From Acidobacteriota bacterium (GTDB lineage Bacteria; Acidobacteriota; Terriglobia; Terriglobales; Acidobacteriaceae): DNA of 10,570 nucleotides. The notes below the pieces were generated by a model that was not told the DNA's origin, searched no databases, and saw only the letters and a list, made by a program, of their open reading frames with translations. Location of the stretch: positions 1-10,570 of the forward strand of contig QIAK01000053.1 in assembly GCA_003225515.1 (NCBI GenBank). Direction: 5' to 3'. A program made the position numbers and the translations under genes. This document shows positions 1-6,909 of the stretch, in pieces; the stretch's first letter is position 1; the number at the start of each line of letters is the position of its first letter.

Positions 1-1357
1 AAAAATCCTCAATTCGCACAACTTGCATCGGACGCGTCGTATAACCGAGCCACGGACGCGTCAGTTCATCCGATGCCGGCCAGGCCGTGAGCACGTGGGC
101 CATGGGATAGCGCGCCTCTAGAAAACGTTCTCCATCCTCATGTAAAACGACGTAATCGCGATAGGCTAGGTTATCTTCGGGCGAAAATCCGTATGGAGGA
201 TTCCACCACCACGCGACCATGAAAGCCAGCGCAACCAAGGCCACCGCCGCGAGCGAATATCGCAAGCGTCTTCGAAGCGTCGATACGGCGACGATAATCA
301 CCAGCGGAACCGCCGGCAACATGTATCGCGCCAGCACTGCTCCGCCGATCAGTGCCATGGCGATCACGTAAACCATCACCACGACAAGGAATATCATCTG
401 AACCGGGATGGCAATTCGCGAACGCTCAACGCCATCGTCTTTCAATGGCGGTAGAAGCATTGCCAGGAGCATGCCCAGGGTCAGCAGCCACAAGTGCAGG
501 TAGCCAAAGGCCTGCCACAATCGCAGTCCTAGAGCGAGTACGAAGCGCAATGGATTGAGGGTAGCGGCAACGTTATAGCGAAAAAACTCTGGATTGCCGA
601 ACACGTATCCAGTGCGGAACCAGTGAAACGCGTACCACATTCCCAGGGGCAGTATGGGAATGAACAGCATCAAAATGCGCTTTTCGCGAACTCCACCAGT
701 GGTCGGCTCTTTCCATAGCTCTCGCACAAAACCGCGCTTGCGCATTACCCAACCTAAAGCTTCCCACACAGCCAGCGCGAGAGGAGCAACAATTGCAGTC
801 TCTTTCGCAAGTGCAGCGAGTGAGAACCACATCGCAAGCTCGCCCCAACGATCTTCCACATAGGCCGAAAGCCCCCAGGACGTCAGGCCTGCAGCTGCAA
901 GGTCAACCTGTGCCAGCGAGCTCTGCGCAAAGAACACGGGATACAATGCGGTGCATAACGTAGAGGCGATCGCCACCGGCATATTCGCCACTCGTTCGGC
1001 CAGGCGAAAAACTCCCAGCAACGAGAATGCCGCGACCAGCAACATCCCCGACCGCGTCACCAGCGGAGCATAGCCCATGCCTTTCCACCACAACGCGATC
1101 CAGGCCAGCACGAGTGGCGGATGCGCATTCGAGAGAGTTGTGTGCGGAATCAGACTTCCCGTAAGCAGCAGGTCGCGCGCGGCGGGCACGTAATATCCTG
1201 CCTCGTCCCAAAAATACGGAAGCTGCAAGAGTGAAATATGCAGCAGGAAAATTGCGACAAAGATAATCGCGAACACCAAGGCAGGGTGTGGGCGCGAAGA
1301 TTGCATGGGAGAAGTCATTCTTTCTTGAGACGTGGGTGCAACGCCTCTCTTAACCAT
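1..1357 (-). CDS. ArnT/PMT-like (GT-C) membrane glycosyltransferase, 3' end cut by window
   Basis: The open frame runs off the left edge; about 452 residues are visible. An N-terminal hydrophobic segment (PALVFAIIFVAIFLLHISLL) is followed by PYFWDEAGYYVPAARDLL. The Asp-Glu pair (about residues 51-52) lies just after the first membrane helix, where GT-C enzymes of the PMT/ArnT type carry their catalytic acidic motif. A downstream NAHPPL motif is also typical. Several further helices follow, then a soluble C-terminal tail (AHVLTAWPASDELTRP). The family transfers sugars from polyprenyl-phosphate donors to lipid or protein acceptors at the outer face of the inner membrane; the substrate here is unknown. 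Start is uncertain: ATG at 1357 is the first after an in-frame stop, while ATG at 1318 also fits and neither has a strong ribosome binding site. It lies 45 bases downstream of the DUF3467 gene on the same strand, so co-transcription is likely. Confidence 0.8.
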   Translation of the reverse strand, partial: MVKRGVAPTSQERMTSPMQSSRPHPALVFAIIFVAIFLLHISLLQLPYFWDEAGYYVPAARDLLLTGSLIPHTTLSNAHPPLVLAWIALWWKGMGYAPLVTRSGMLLVAAFSLLGVFRLAERVANMPVAIASTLCTALYPVFFAQSSLAQVDLAAAGLTSWGLSAYVEDRWGELAMWFSLAALAKETAIVAPLALAVWEALGWVMRKRGFVRELWKEPTTGGVREKRILMLFIPILPLGMWYAFHWFRTGYVFGNPEFFRYNVAATLNPLRFVLALGLRLWQAFGYLHLWLLTLGMLLAMLLPPLKDDGVERSRIAIPVQMIFLVVVMVYVIAMALIGGAVLARYMLPAVPLVIIVAVSTLRRRLRYSLAAVALVALAFMVAWWWNPPYGFSPEDNLAYRDYVVLHEDGERFLEARYPMAHVLTAWPASDELTRPWLGYTTRPMQVVRIEDF

Positions 1358-1402
1358 CTGCCCAGACTGAGACGCGGCCAGGCACGCTGCGATGGAACGC
1401 TT

Positions 1403-1699
1403 TTAATGCACTGGCCCTTGCGGCGCCATGCGCGGATCAAGTTTGATCTCCCCGAAAGCACTCTCGTATCCCGACACGTTTTGCTGTAATAGTCCCAGCA
1501 GGGCCTTGGCTTGTTGTGGGCTCAGGTATATGCCCTGAAAATTCTTGATTTCAACTTGAGTTTCGGTTTGTTGCTGCAAGGTTCCGAACACCAGAAAGAA
1601 GTCCCAGATGTTCACCCGCATCTGCACACTGTTGGCATAATTTTCCTGGTAGTTCGGTCCGTTAATTAACTTCACATTGGGTTGGGTCGGATTATTCAT
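1403..1699 (-). CDS. DUF3467 domain protein
   Basis: This 98-residue protein matches the DUF3467 family as I know it. It has a YANSVQMRV segment (21-29), IWDFFLVFG (31-39), the LSPQQAKALLGLL stretch (59-71) and a closing NVSGYESAFGEIK (74-86). The family is small, soluble and of unknown biochemical function. There is no signal peptide or membrane helix. The start is ATG at 1697-1699 with no clear Shine-Dalgarno sequence upstream (CACTTCCGGCT precedes it). It is transcribed divergently from the GAF-domain gene and lies directly upstream of the membrane glycosyltransferase gene on the same strand. Family assignment is confident; role is not. Confidence 0.85.
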   Translation of the reverse strand: MNNPTQPNVKLINGPNYQENYANSVQMRVNIWDFFLVFGTLQQQTETQVEIKNFQGIYLSPQQAKALLGLLQQNVSGYESAFGEIKLDPRMAPQGPVH

Positions 1700-1987
1700 A
1701 GCCGGAAGTGTAAATGTTTTTGTGCTCTGTAAGAAACAAGCCGTCTCAGGGATACGCGGCGGGGTGCTTCAGTACTGGTGCAACTGACAGAAAGTGTCAA
1801 AGCGGTGATAGTTTGCGGCTGCTGCTGCATTGGTCCCTTCGTTGCCGGACACCTACCTTGGTTTGCAGTTCCATTGAAAACACAAGACTTACGGCCCCAG
1901 ACCTCGTTACTTTAGGAAGTACCTTGTGGCTCGCAAAGTGCGATACAGTCTAAGTTGCTCCGTGTAAAACGGAGATTGTGGCTACTT
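1700..1987. other. Divergent intergenic region, DUF3467 / GAF gene
   Basis: These 288 bases separate two divergent genes and should hold both promoters. A reading frame from 1714 to 1953 exists, but its translation is Cys/Ser/Leu/Arg-rich without any family resemblance, so I treat it as non-coding. The clearest structure is the TGACA-N5-TGTCA dyad at 1785-1799. Towards the GAF gene, TTGTGG at 1924-1929 and TACAGT at 1944-1949 form only a weak, short-spaced promoter candidate. Confidence 0.5.
1785..1799. promoter_or_regulatory. TGACA-N5-TGTCA dyad, candidate operator
   Basis: A perfect 5-bp inverted repeat (TGACA, spacer GAAAG, TGTCA) has half-site centres one helical turn apart, as expected for a dimeric regulator site. 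On the minus strand, bases 1800-1795 read TTGACA, a consensus -35 hexamer directed at the DUF3467 gene. The corresponding -10 position (CAGTAC, 17 bases on) is poor, so the promoter reading is speculative. A short RNA hairpin is the alternative. Confidence 0.35.
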
Positions 1988-2539
1988 ATGACCCAAAATA
2001 ACGATCAAGTAACGATGGAAGAGATCGTCCTCCCCGAGCATCTGCTCCCCTTGGAATCTGTGCTGGGCGAAGGTGTTTCAGCGCTGGATTTGTGCATGGT
2101 TCTGGCCAAAATCTTTTCTGTGCAGTACACCGAGGTTGCATTGTTGCGCCTGGAGAGTGGACTGCTCCGTTTTGTATTTCCTGACCACCTTCGGACCACG
2201 GGCGCAATTCCCCTGTCCAGCAAAGCGGTGGCAGCTCACACTGCTCTCAGCAAGAAGGCAGAAATATTCAATAATTTTGCGCGTGTCAAGCACGCCAGCA
2301 TCTTTGAAATGATTAAACCCGAGGCCGCCAAATCGGAAGAACTGGCCCCTCCGTCGCCCATTCAGAAACTTATGTCCGTGCCGATTATGAATCGGACCTC
2401 GCAGGTCGTGGGCGTGATTCAGATTTCCCGCAAAGCCCTCGATCCGAAGCTCGCGAAGGATTTCAGTCGCGAGGATCTGCACGATTTAGAGTTGGCTGCC
2501 GGGCTTCTGGCCACGGCTCCGGCATTGCTGGCAAACTAA
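1988..2539 (+). CDS. GAF-domain protein
   Basis: This is a 183-residue soluble protein consisting essentially of one GAF-like domain. It has an N-terminal helix (LDLCMVLAKIFSV), a beta-rich middle with TEVALLRLESGLLRFVFP, an IQKLMSVPIMN strand (about 125-135) and the characteristic QVVGVIQISRK strand (about 139-149). A closing helix, FSREDLHDLELAAGLLATAP, is where such domains often join an output module. No kinase, HD, GGDEF or DNA-binding output domain follows, so it may be a stand-alone sensor or a partner of another protein. The ligand is unknown. I chose ATG at 1988 over an in-frame TTG at 1955; a GGAG lies 13 bases before the ATG, a long spacing. ATG at 2015 is another option. It converges on gpmI. 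Confidence 0.75.
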   Translation: MTQNNDQVTMEEIVLPEHLLPLESVLGEGVSALDLCMVLAKIFSVQYTEVALLRLESGLLRFVFPDHLRTTGAIPLSSKAVAAHTALSKKAEIFNNFARVKHASIFEMIKPEAAKSEELAPPSPIQKLMSVPIMNRTSQVVGVIQISRKALDPKLAKDFSREDLHDLELAAGLLATAPALLAN

Positions 2540-2615
2540 GCTCGTTTCCTCTAAACCATTCCTTTTTGACTTGCATCTGATTCTGCGCTTCGCAAGACAC
2601 CCGTGAAATCGTCAA

Positions 2616-2634
2616 GCGCTGCCGGTTTCAGCGC
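2616..2634. repeat. Inverted repeat GCGCTG-N7-CAGCGC between convergent genes
   Basis: A 6-bp GC-rich stem (GCGCTG / CAGCGC) with loop CCGGTTT lies in the 140-base gap where the GAF gene and gpmI converge. It could form a hairpin on either strand and help end transcription, but no T-tract follows on either strand, so a standard intrinsic terminator is not supported. Nothing else stands out in this gap. Confidence 0.35.
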
Positions 2635-2679
2635 AGGTGGTTGCGTGCCTTAGAGTTTACTCAACGTAGTGTCGGGGAC

Positions 2680-4293
2680 TTACTTCGTTTTCAAAGGAAC
2701 TCGCAGATCCGCTCCCGTCATCTCTTTCGGTTCATCGGTCCCAAGCATTCCTAAGAGTGTGGGCGAAATATCGCGCAACGATCCATTCGGCTTGAGCGTG
2801 AACTGCTTTGCATTTTCTGAGACAACAATGAAAGGCACAGGATTGGTTGTGTGCGCGGTATGCGGACCACCCGTTGCGGGATCAATCATCATCTCGGCGT
2901 TACCATGGTCGGCAGTGATCAGCATCGCCCCACCTTTGGCGCGGATTGCCGCCTCAATGCGCCCCAGGCAGGCGTCCACTGTTTCGACAGCCTTTACCGT
3001 AGGCTCAATCTTGCCGGAGTGGCCCACCATGTCCGCGTTGGCAAAATTCACTATCACCACGTCGAAACTTCCATCTTCTGTGGCCTTCACCACAGCGTCA
3101 GCAATGCCTGCGGCGCTCATCTCCGGCTTCAAATCATACGTCGCCACTTTGGGCGACTGCACCATCACGCGCTCTTCACCGGGAAACGGTTGCTCCACGC
3201 CTCCATTAAAGAAATAAGTCACGTGAGCATATTTCTCGGTCTCGGCCACGCGCAGATTACGCATATTCAGTCCGCCCATCACATTGGCAAGAATGTTCGC
3301 CATCGACTCTGGAGGAATCACCACCGGCAGGCTGAAATTCTTGTCGTAACGTGTCATGCAGACATAATGCAGATTTTTCGGCGCACGGTCGCGCGGAATC
3401 GTGGCATCAAGATCGTCCGCCCCGGGCAGATCGCTGCCGCCCTTTTCATTCAGTCCGCTGTTGCGCGCCAGAGCGCGCGTGATCTGGCGAACGCGGTCGG
3501 CGCGAAAATTAAAGCAGATGCACGAATCGTCGTCGCGAATTGTGGCCAGCGCCTGGCCCTGGTTGTCCGTGCAGACGAACGGAATTACGAATTCGTCGGT
3601 GACTCCCTTGTTGTAGGAGTCTTTCATTCCCTGCACCGGCTCGGTCTGCTTGCCGCCTTCGGCATCGGCGAAAACCATTGCGTTGTAGGCCTTCGAAATG
3701 CGCTCCCAGCGGCGGTCGCGGTCCATGGCGTAGTAGCGGCCATTGACCGTCGCGATCTTACCGCAGTTGTATTCGCGCATTTTCTGCTGCAACTTTTCAA
3801 GATATCCCGCACCGTTGGTGGGCAGGGTGTCGCGTCCGTCCATGAACGCATGGACGAAGACGCGGTCGAGCCCGTTTTGCTTTGCCATCTTCAACAACGA
3901 ATAGAGATGCGCCTGCTGGGAATGGACGCCACCGTCGGACACTAGCCCGAACAAGTGCAATCGCCGCTCGCCGGTGCGCGCGTGCTTCATGACGTCGAGC
4001 AGCACGGGATGCGAGAAGAACTCCCCGTTCTGGATCATCAGATCGATGCGCGTGATGTCCATGTGCACGATGCGGCCGGCGCCAATGTTGAGGTGTCCAA
4101 CCTCGCTGTTCCCCATCTGACCTTCGGGCAATCCGACGAACGGACCGCTAGTATGAATCAGCGTGTTGGGATAGTCGCGCAGCAGCCGGTCATACGTCGG
4201 CTTGCGCGCGAGCGCAATGGCGTTGGCCTTGGTTTCAGGGCTATAACCCCAGCCGTCGAGAATAGTAAGAACCAGCGGTTTGGGACGAGACAA
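2680..4293 (-). CDS. gpmI: 2,3-bisphosphoglycerate-independent phosphoglycerate mutase
   Basis: The enzyme interconverts 3-phosphoglycerate and 2-phosphoglycerate in the cytoplasm using two metal ions (Mn2+ in well-studied bacterial enzymes) and a phosphoserine intermediate. At 537 residues it is slightly longer than the usual roughly 510. The metal site and nucleophile are complete: ILDGWGYS with Asp13, MGNSEVGH with nucleophile Ser63, SDGGVHS (His124), DGRDT (152-156), MDRDRRWER (190-198), NFRADR, NADMVGHSG with Asp421 and His425, and TADHGNAE with Asp462 and His463. The start is TTG at 4293, well supported by AGGAG six bases upstream; the N-terminus SRPKPLVLTILDGWG fits the family. It lies 39 bases downstream of vapC, so it may be co-transcribed with the toxin-antitoxin genes. 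Enolase, the next pathway step, is encoded upstream on the same strand. A 364-codon open frame on the opposite strand (2851-3945) is a shadow. Confidence 0.97.
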   Translation of the reverse strand: MSRPKPLVLTILDGWGYSPETKANAIALARKPTYDRLLRDYPNTLIHTSGPFVGLPEGQMGNSEVGHLNIGAGRIVHMDITRIDLMIQNGEFFSHPVLLDVMKHARTGERRLHLFGLVSDGGVHSQQAHLYSLLKMAKQNGLDRVFVHAFMDGRDTLPTNGAGYLEKLQQKMREYNCGKIATVNGRYYAMDRDRRWERISKAYNAMVFADAEGGKQTEPVQGMKDSYNKGVTDEFVIPFVCTDNQGQALATIRDDDSCICFNFRADRVRQITRALARNSGLNEKGGSDLPGADDLDATIPRDRAPKNLHYVCMTRYDKNFSLPVVIPPESMANILANVMGGLNMRNLRVAETEKYAHVTYFFNGGVEQPFPGEERVMVQSPKVATYDLKPEMSAAGIADAVVKATEDGSFDVVIVNFANADMVGHSGKIEPTVKAVETVDACLGRIEAAIRAKGGAMLITADHGNAEMMIDPATGGPHTAHTTNPVPFIVVSENAKQFTLKPNGSLRDISPTLLGMLGTDEPKEMTGADLRVPLKTK

Positions 4294-4299
4294 AATTGG

Positions 4300-4304
4300 C
4301 TCCT
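4300..4304 (-). promoter_or_regulatory. Shine-Dalgarno AGGAG that fixes the gpmI TTG start
   Basis: On the minus strand AGGAG is followed by six bases (CCAATT) and then TTG at 4293-4291. The spacing is near ideal, so the rare TTG start of gpmI is convincing. Confidence 0.85.
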
Positions 4305-4332
4305 GCGAAGATTTGTGAATTGCAGAAATCGG

Positions 4333-4716
4333 CTACCAGATCAGTTCGACCGAATAGCGCGAAAAAATACGGTCGGACGTTATCACAGGAATGTTTTCTT
4401 CCAGACTCTGCGCGATCAGGATCCGGTCGAAGGGATCGTTGTGATGCATCGGCAGAGTTTCGACCTTCAAGACATGATCTCGACTTACGGCGAGGGTTTC
4501 GATTCGGTTTTCGACGAGTTTCTTCACAATGTACGGTCCGGTTGGAATGGGTAGGGGAATCTTACCGATTTGAACCTTAATCAGAATCTCCCAAATGCTG
4601 GCAACGCTGAGCCACAAATCGCTCGGACCGGCAAATACCTCCGCTGCACGTCGGGAAAGCCTGTCATCTCCCGCGATCGCCCACAGGAAGGTGTGCGCAT
4701 CGAGAAGAGCCTTCAC
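4333..4716 (-). CDS. vapC: VapC-type PIN-domain toxin (ribonuclease)
   Basis: This 127-residue protein is a complete PIN domain. VapC toxins are Mg2+-dependent endoribonucleases that cleave tRNA or rRNA when freed from their antitoxin. The acidic active-site residues are present: Asp6 in LLDAHTFLW, Glu43 in SIWEI, Asp97 in HNDPFDRILIAQ and Asp115 in TSDRIF, so the toxin looks active. The DPFDR-LIAQ form is typical of the VapC group paired with Phd/YefM-like antitoxins. The GTG start overlaps the antitoxin stop (shared GTGA, four bases), implying translational coupling and a toxin made only after antitoxin. There is no strong independent ribosome binding site. gpmI begins 39 bases after its stop codon. 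The RNA target cannot be read from sequence. Confidence 0.92.
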   Translation of the reverse strand: MKALLDAHTFLWAIAGDDRLSRRAAEVFAGPSDLWLSVASIWEILIKVQIGKIPLPIPTGPYIVKKLVENRIETLAVSRDHVLKVETLPMHHNDPFDRILIAQSLEENIPVITSDRIFSRYSVELIW

Positions 4717-4943
4717 TTATAGAAGAGATCCTGGATCTCTTTGGGCAACGGGTCATTGAAGTCGTCAGGGACTACAAACTCGCCCTTCGCGCTACCGAGG
4801 ATTCGCGTCTTCGGCTGAGCGTCCAATGGGACGAGTTTCGCCACAGGCTTACCCGCCTTGGCGATAATGACCTCTTCCCCCAGCGCGACTCGCTCTAAGA
4901 GCTTGGAAAGATGGGTCTTAGCTTCGTGGACATTCACTTCCAT
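4713..4943 (-). CDS. vapB: Phd/YefM-family antitoxin (VapB partner)
   Basis: The 76-residue protein opens with EVNVHEAKTHLSKLLERV (2-19) and continues GEEVIIAKAGKPVAKLVPL (22-40), the hallmark DNA-binding fold of Phd/YefM antitoxins. The C-terminal part, FVVPDDFNDPLPKEIQDLF, is the usual toxin-wrapping segment. Such antitoxins neutralise the toxin directly and repress their own operon, more strongly when bound to toxin. The ATG start (4943) has no Shine-Dalgarno sequence. A near-consensus promoter ends only ten bases before the ATG, so the mRNA is predicted to be almost leaderless. Its stop overlaps the vapC GTG. The palindrome in the promoter is the likely site of autoregulation. Confidence 0.92.
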   Translation of the reverse strand: MEVNVHEAKTHLSKLLERVALGEEVIIAKAGKPVAKLVPLDAQPKTRILGSAKGEFVVPDDFNDPLPKEIQDLFYK

Positions 4944-4953
4944 AACTATGGCG

Positions 4954-4982
4954 ATTATAGACTAAGCCCTTAGCTAAGTCAA
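4954..4982 (-). promoter_or_regulatory. Sigma70-type promoter of vapBC
   Basis: On the minus strand TTGACT (4982-4977) and TATAAT (4959-4954) are separated by exactly 17 bases, eleven of twelve matches to consensus. Transcription is predicted to start at about 4947 (an A), leaving a leader of about four bases before the antitoxin ATG. The -35 begins 14 bases after the DinB gene ends, so the toxin-antitoxin pair has its own promoter rather than depending on enolase. Confidence 0.8.
4960..4980. promoter_or_regulatory. Candidate vapBC operator: alternating CTAAG/CTTAG elements
   Basis: The promoter spacer carries CTAAG (4962-4966), CTTAG (4969-4973) and CTAAG (4974-4978). The last two form a perfect 10-bp palindrome, CTTAGCTAAG, reaching into the -35. 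GACT and AGTC bracket the whole block. The position is right for Phd-type autorepression by blocking RNA polymerase; that role is inferred from the family. Confidence 0.55.
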
Positions 4983-4996
4983 CTTCCCCGTTTGCC

Positions 4997-5497
4997 TCAG
5001 AACCCCATTCTGTCGTCCGCCGACGGACCATAGGTCGCCGGCAGCGGCTGATCGTTGAGCCGCAAATATACGCCCAGCTGCGCCCGATGATGCACCAGAT
5101 GATTGAGGAACATTTCGCGGTAGGCCAGAAAGCGCGAACCGCTGAAAATGGGCTTCCCCTGGAAACTCAGCTTCCAGCTCTCGGTCCACGCTGAATCAGG
5201 AGTGCTCTTCAGCGCCTCGCGTACTTTCGCCGCGCCCTCGTCGAACGCCTTCACCAGCTGCGCGGCCGACTCAAACGGAACCCGCGTGCGCGCCGGCCCA
5301 CTGCCGAAATCAAATTCCGGAGTGGTCAGGATCGTCGCGCCAAAGCCCGGGAGTTCGGCCACGTGCGGCGCCAGCTTTCCCAGTTCCATGGATTTCGCGT
5401 GCGGCTTGAAGTCGGGCTTCATGGGAACCCGCTCCAGCGTCGCGCGCGTGCTTTTCACTTCAGCATCGAATTCAGAGAGAAGAAGTTCGTTGATCAC
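4997..5497 (-). CDS. DinB-superfamily protein (DUF1993-like, putative metal-binding)
   Basis: This 166-residue soluble protein resembles the DinB/YfiT-like four-helix bundles. The putative metal triad is visible: His45 in KLAPHVAELPGF, and His133 and His137 in LNHLVHHRAQLGVYLRL. The closing PATYGPSADD is also typical. Some superfamily members act in thiol-dependent (bacillithiol or mycothiol) detoxification, but most, including this type, have no known reaction. Despite the name it is not the DNA polymerase IV encoded by E. coli dinB. The GTG start at 5497 is supported by GAGGA six bases upstream. The nearer ATG at about 5510 is out of frame. It follows enolase by 39 bases on the same strand, probably in one transcript. 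The exact subfamily is uncertain. Confidence 0.82.
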   Translation of the reverse strand: MINELLLSEFDAEVKSTRATLERVPMKPDFKPHAKSMELGKLAPHVAELPGFGATILTTPEFDFGSGPARTRVPFESAAQLVKAFDEGAAKVREALKSTPDSAWTESWKLSFQGKPIFSGSRFLAYREMFLNHLVHHRAQLGVYLRLNDQPLPATYGPSADDRMGF

Positions 5498-5503
5498 GTC
5501 GTG

Positions 5504-5508
5504 TCCTC
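5504..5508 (-). promoter_or_regulatory. Shine-Dalgarno GAGGA for the DinB-like gene
   Basis: GAGGA on the minus strand is followed by six bases (CACGAC) and the GTG start at 5497. This decides the non-ATG start and shows the gene is translated independently of enolase. Confidence 0.8.
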
Positions 5509-5536
5509 ATTTCAATTATTAGAAGCTTGCCAGCGT

Positions 5537-6823
5537 TTAGCCCTTATAGTTCAGCGCGACCAGACCCAAGAACCGTGAAGTCCCGCCCAACTCTTCTTCA
5601 ATGCGCAGCAACTGGTTGTATTTTGCGATGCGGTCGGTACGTGATGCCGAGCCCGTCTTGATCTGTCCCGCGCCGGTCGCCACTGCAAGATCGGCGATAA
5701 ACGTGTCTTCGGTCTCGCCCGAGCGATGCGAAATCACCGAGGTGTAACCGTTGCGCCTCGCCAGGTCGATCGCGTCCAGCGTCTCGCTCACCGTGCCGAT
5801 CTGATTGACTTTGACGAGAATGCTGTTGGCCACGCCCTTGTCGATGCCCTCTTGCAGGAACTGAACATTGGTCACGAACAAATCGTCCCCGACCAATTGA
5901 ATCTTCCCGCCAAGCTCCTGGGTCAGCTTCTGCCAGCCGTCCCAGTCGTTTTCAGCCAAGCCATCTTCGAGCGACACAATGGGATAGTCCTTCACCCATT
6001 TCGCCCAGAAGGCGACCATCTCGTCGGAACTCTTGGCCGACTTGTCGGACTTTTTAAAAACGTACTTGCCATCCTGAAAAAATTCGCTGGCCGCGGGATC
6101 GAGCGCAATTGCGATTTCTTCTCCCGGCTTGTATCCGGCCTTGGTGATTGCCTCGAGCACGACTTCGATGCCTTCCACGTTCGACTTCACCGATGGCGCA
6201 AACCCGCCTTCATCGCCCACGGCCGTGTTGTAGCCCCGCTTTTTCAGAACGCCCTTGAGCGTATGGAAAACTTCGACGCCCCACCGCAGCGCCTCCGAAA
6301 ACGACGGAGCGCCTACCGGCATCACCATAAATTCCTGAAAGTCGACGTTGTTGTCGGCATGCGCTCCGCCGTTCAGAATGTTCATCATCGGCGTAGGCAG
6401 CGTATTGGCGCCCGCTCCGCCCAGATAACGATAGAGAGGGATATCGATGCTGTTTGCCGAGGCGCGCGCCGCGGCCATCGAAACCGCCAGCAATGCGTTG
6501 GCCCCGAGGCGCCCTTTATTGTCGGTGCCGTCCAACTCGATCATGCGTGCGTCGAGGCCGCGCTGGTCAAAGGCATCCCAGTTCGCCAGAGCTTCGGCGA
6601 TCTCTCCGTTCACGTTCTCCACCGCTTTCAGCACGCCTTTGCCGAGGAACCGGTTCGCATCCTCGTCGCGCAATTCGACTGCCTCGTGCTCGCCTGTTGA
6701 AGCTCCGCTCGGAACTATGGCCCGCCCCATAGAGCCATCCGCGAGAAATACTTCCGCTTCCACCGTAGGATTGCCACGTGAATCCAGAACTTCGCGTGCA
6801 TGAATCGCTGCAATATTTGACAT
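5537..6823 (-). CDS. eno: Enolase (phosphopyruvate hydratase)
   Basis: The enzyme dehydrates 2-phosphoglycerate to phosphoenolpyruvate in glycolysis and runs in reverse in gluconeogenesis; enolases are cytoplasmic homodimers or octamers. The protein is full length at 428 residues with all key positions. The mobile loop is SGASTGEHEA (39-48), His155 lies in NGGAHADNNVDFQE, and the acid/base pair is Glu205 (GDEGGFAP) and Lys338 (LVKVNQIGT). The Mg2+ ligands are Asp242, Glu286 (SLEDG) and Asp313 (GDD). His366-Arg367 (SHRSGETED) and Lys389 (GQIKTGSASR) bind substrate. These sit four residues earlier than in E. coli enolase. The start is ATG at 6823; the leader is purine-rich but has no well-placed Shine-Dalgarno. 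The DinB-like gene follows after 39 bases. A 324-codon opposite-strand frame (5726-6700) is a shadow. Confidence 0.98.
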   Translation of the reverse strand: MSNIAAIHAREVLDSRGNPTVEAEVFLADGSMGRAIVPSGASTGEHEAVELRDEDANRFLGKGVLKAVENVNGEIAEALANWDAFDQRGLDARMIELDGTDNKGRLGANALLAVSMAAARASANSIDIPLYRYLGGAGANTLPTPMMNILNGGAHADNNVDFQEFMVMPVGAPSFSEALRWGVEVFHTLKGVLKKRGYNTAVGDEGGFAPSVKSNVEGIEVVLEAITKAGYKPGEEIAIALDPAASEFFQDGKYVFKKSDKSAKSSDEMVAFWAKWVKDYPIVSLEDGLAENDWDGWQKLTQELGGKIQLVGDDLFVTNVQFLQEGIDKGVANSILVKVNQIGTVSETLDAIDLARRNGYTSVISHRSGETEDTFIADLAVATGAGQIKTGSASRTDRIAKYNQLLRIEEELGGTSRFLGLVALNYKG

Positions 6824-6909
6824 GAGTGGTTTTCTCTTTTCTCTTCGTCTTTCCTCGAAATTATGATTGCGTTTTTAGTGATTGCCGGTAGGTCTGCTTT
6901 GCGAAACCA

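Noticed and set aside
903..1211. Minus-strand 102-codon frame and its neighbour at 573-848
   Set aside because: Both lie out of frame inside the membrane glycosyltransferase, whose frame stays open from 1357 to the left edge with hydrophobic helices and a DE motif.
1714..1953. 79-codon plus-strand frame in the divergent intergenic region
   Set aside because: No Shine-Dalgarno, odd composition and no family resemblance. It contains the candidate operator and promoter sequences.
2584..2597. TGCG-CTT-CGCA mini-hairpin after the GAF gene as a terminator
   Set aside because: The stem is only four base pairs and no T-tract follows, so it is too weak to call.
2851..3945. 364-codon open frame on the plus strand opposite gpmI
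   Set aside because: It is fully antisense to a complete, motif-rich gpmI. Its translation is His/Arg-rich with no recognisable domain, as expected from the shadow of a GC-biased gene.
5726..6700. 324-codon open frame on the plus strand opposite enolase
   Set aside because: It is antisense to an intact enolase, has no family features or credible start, and its length follows from enolase codon bias.
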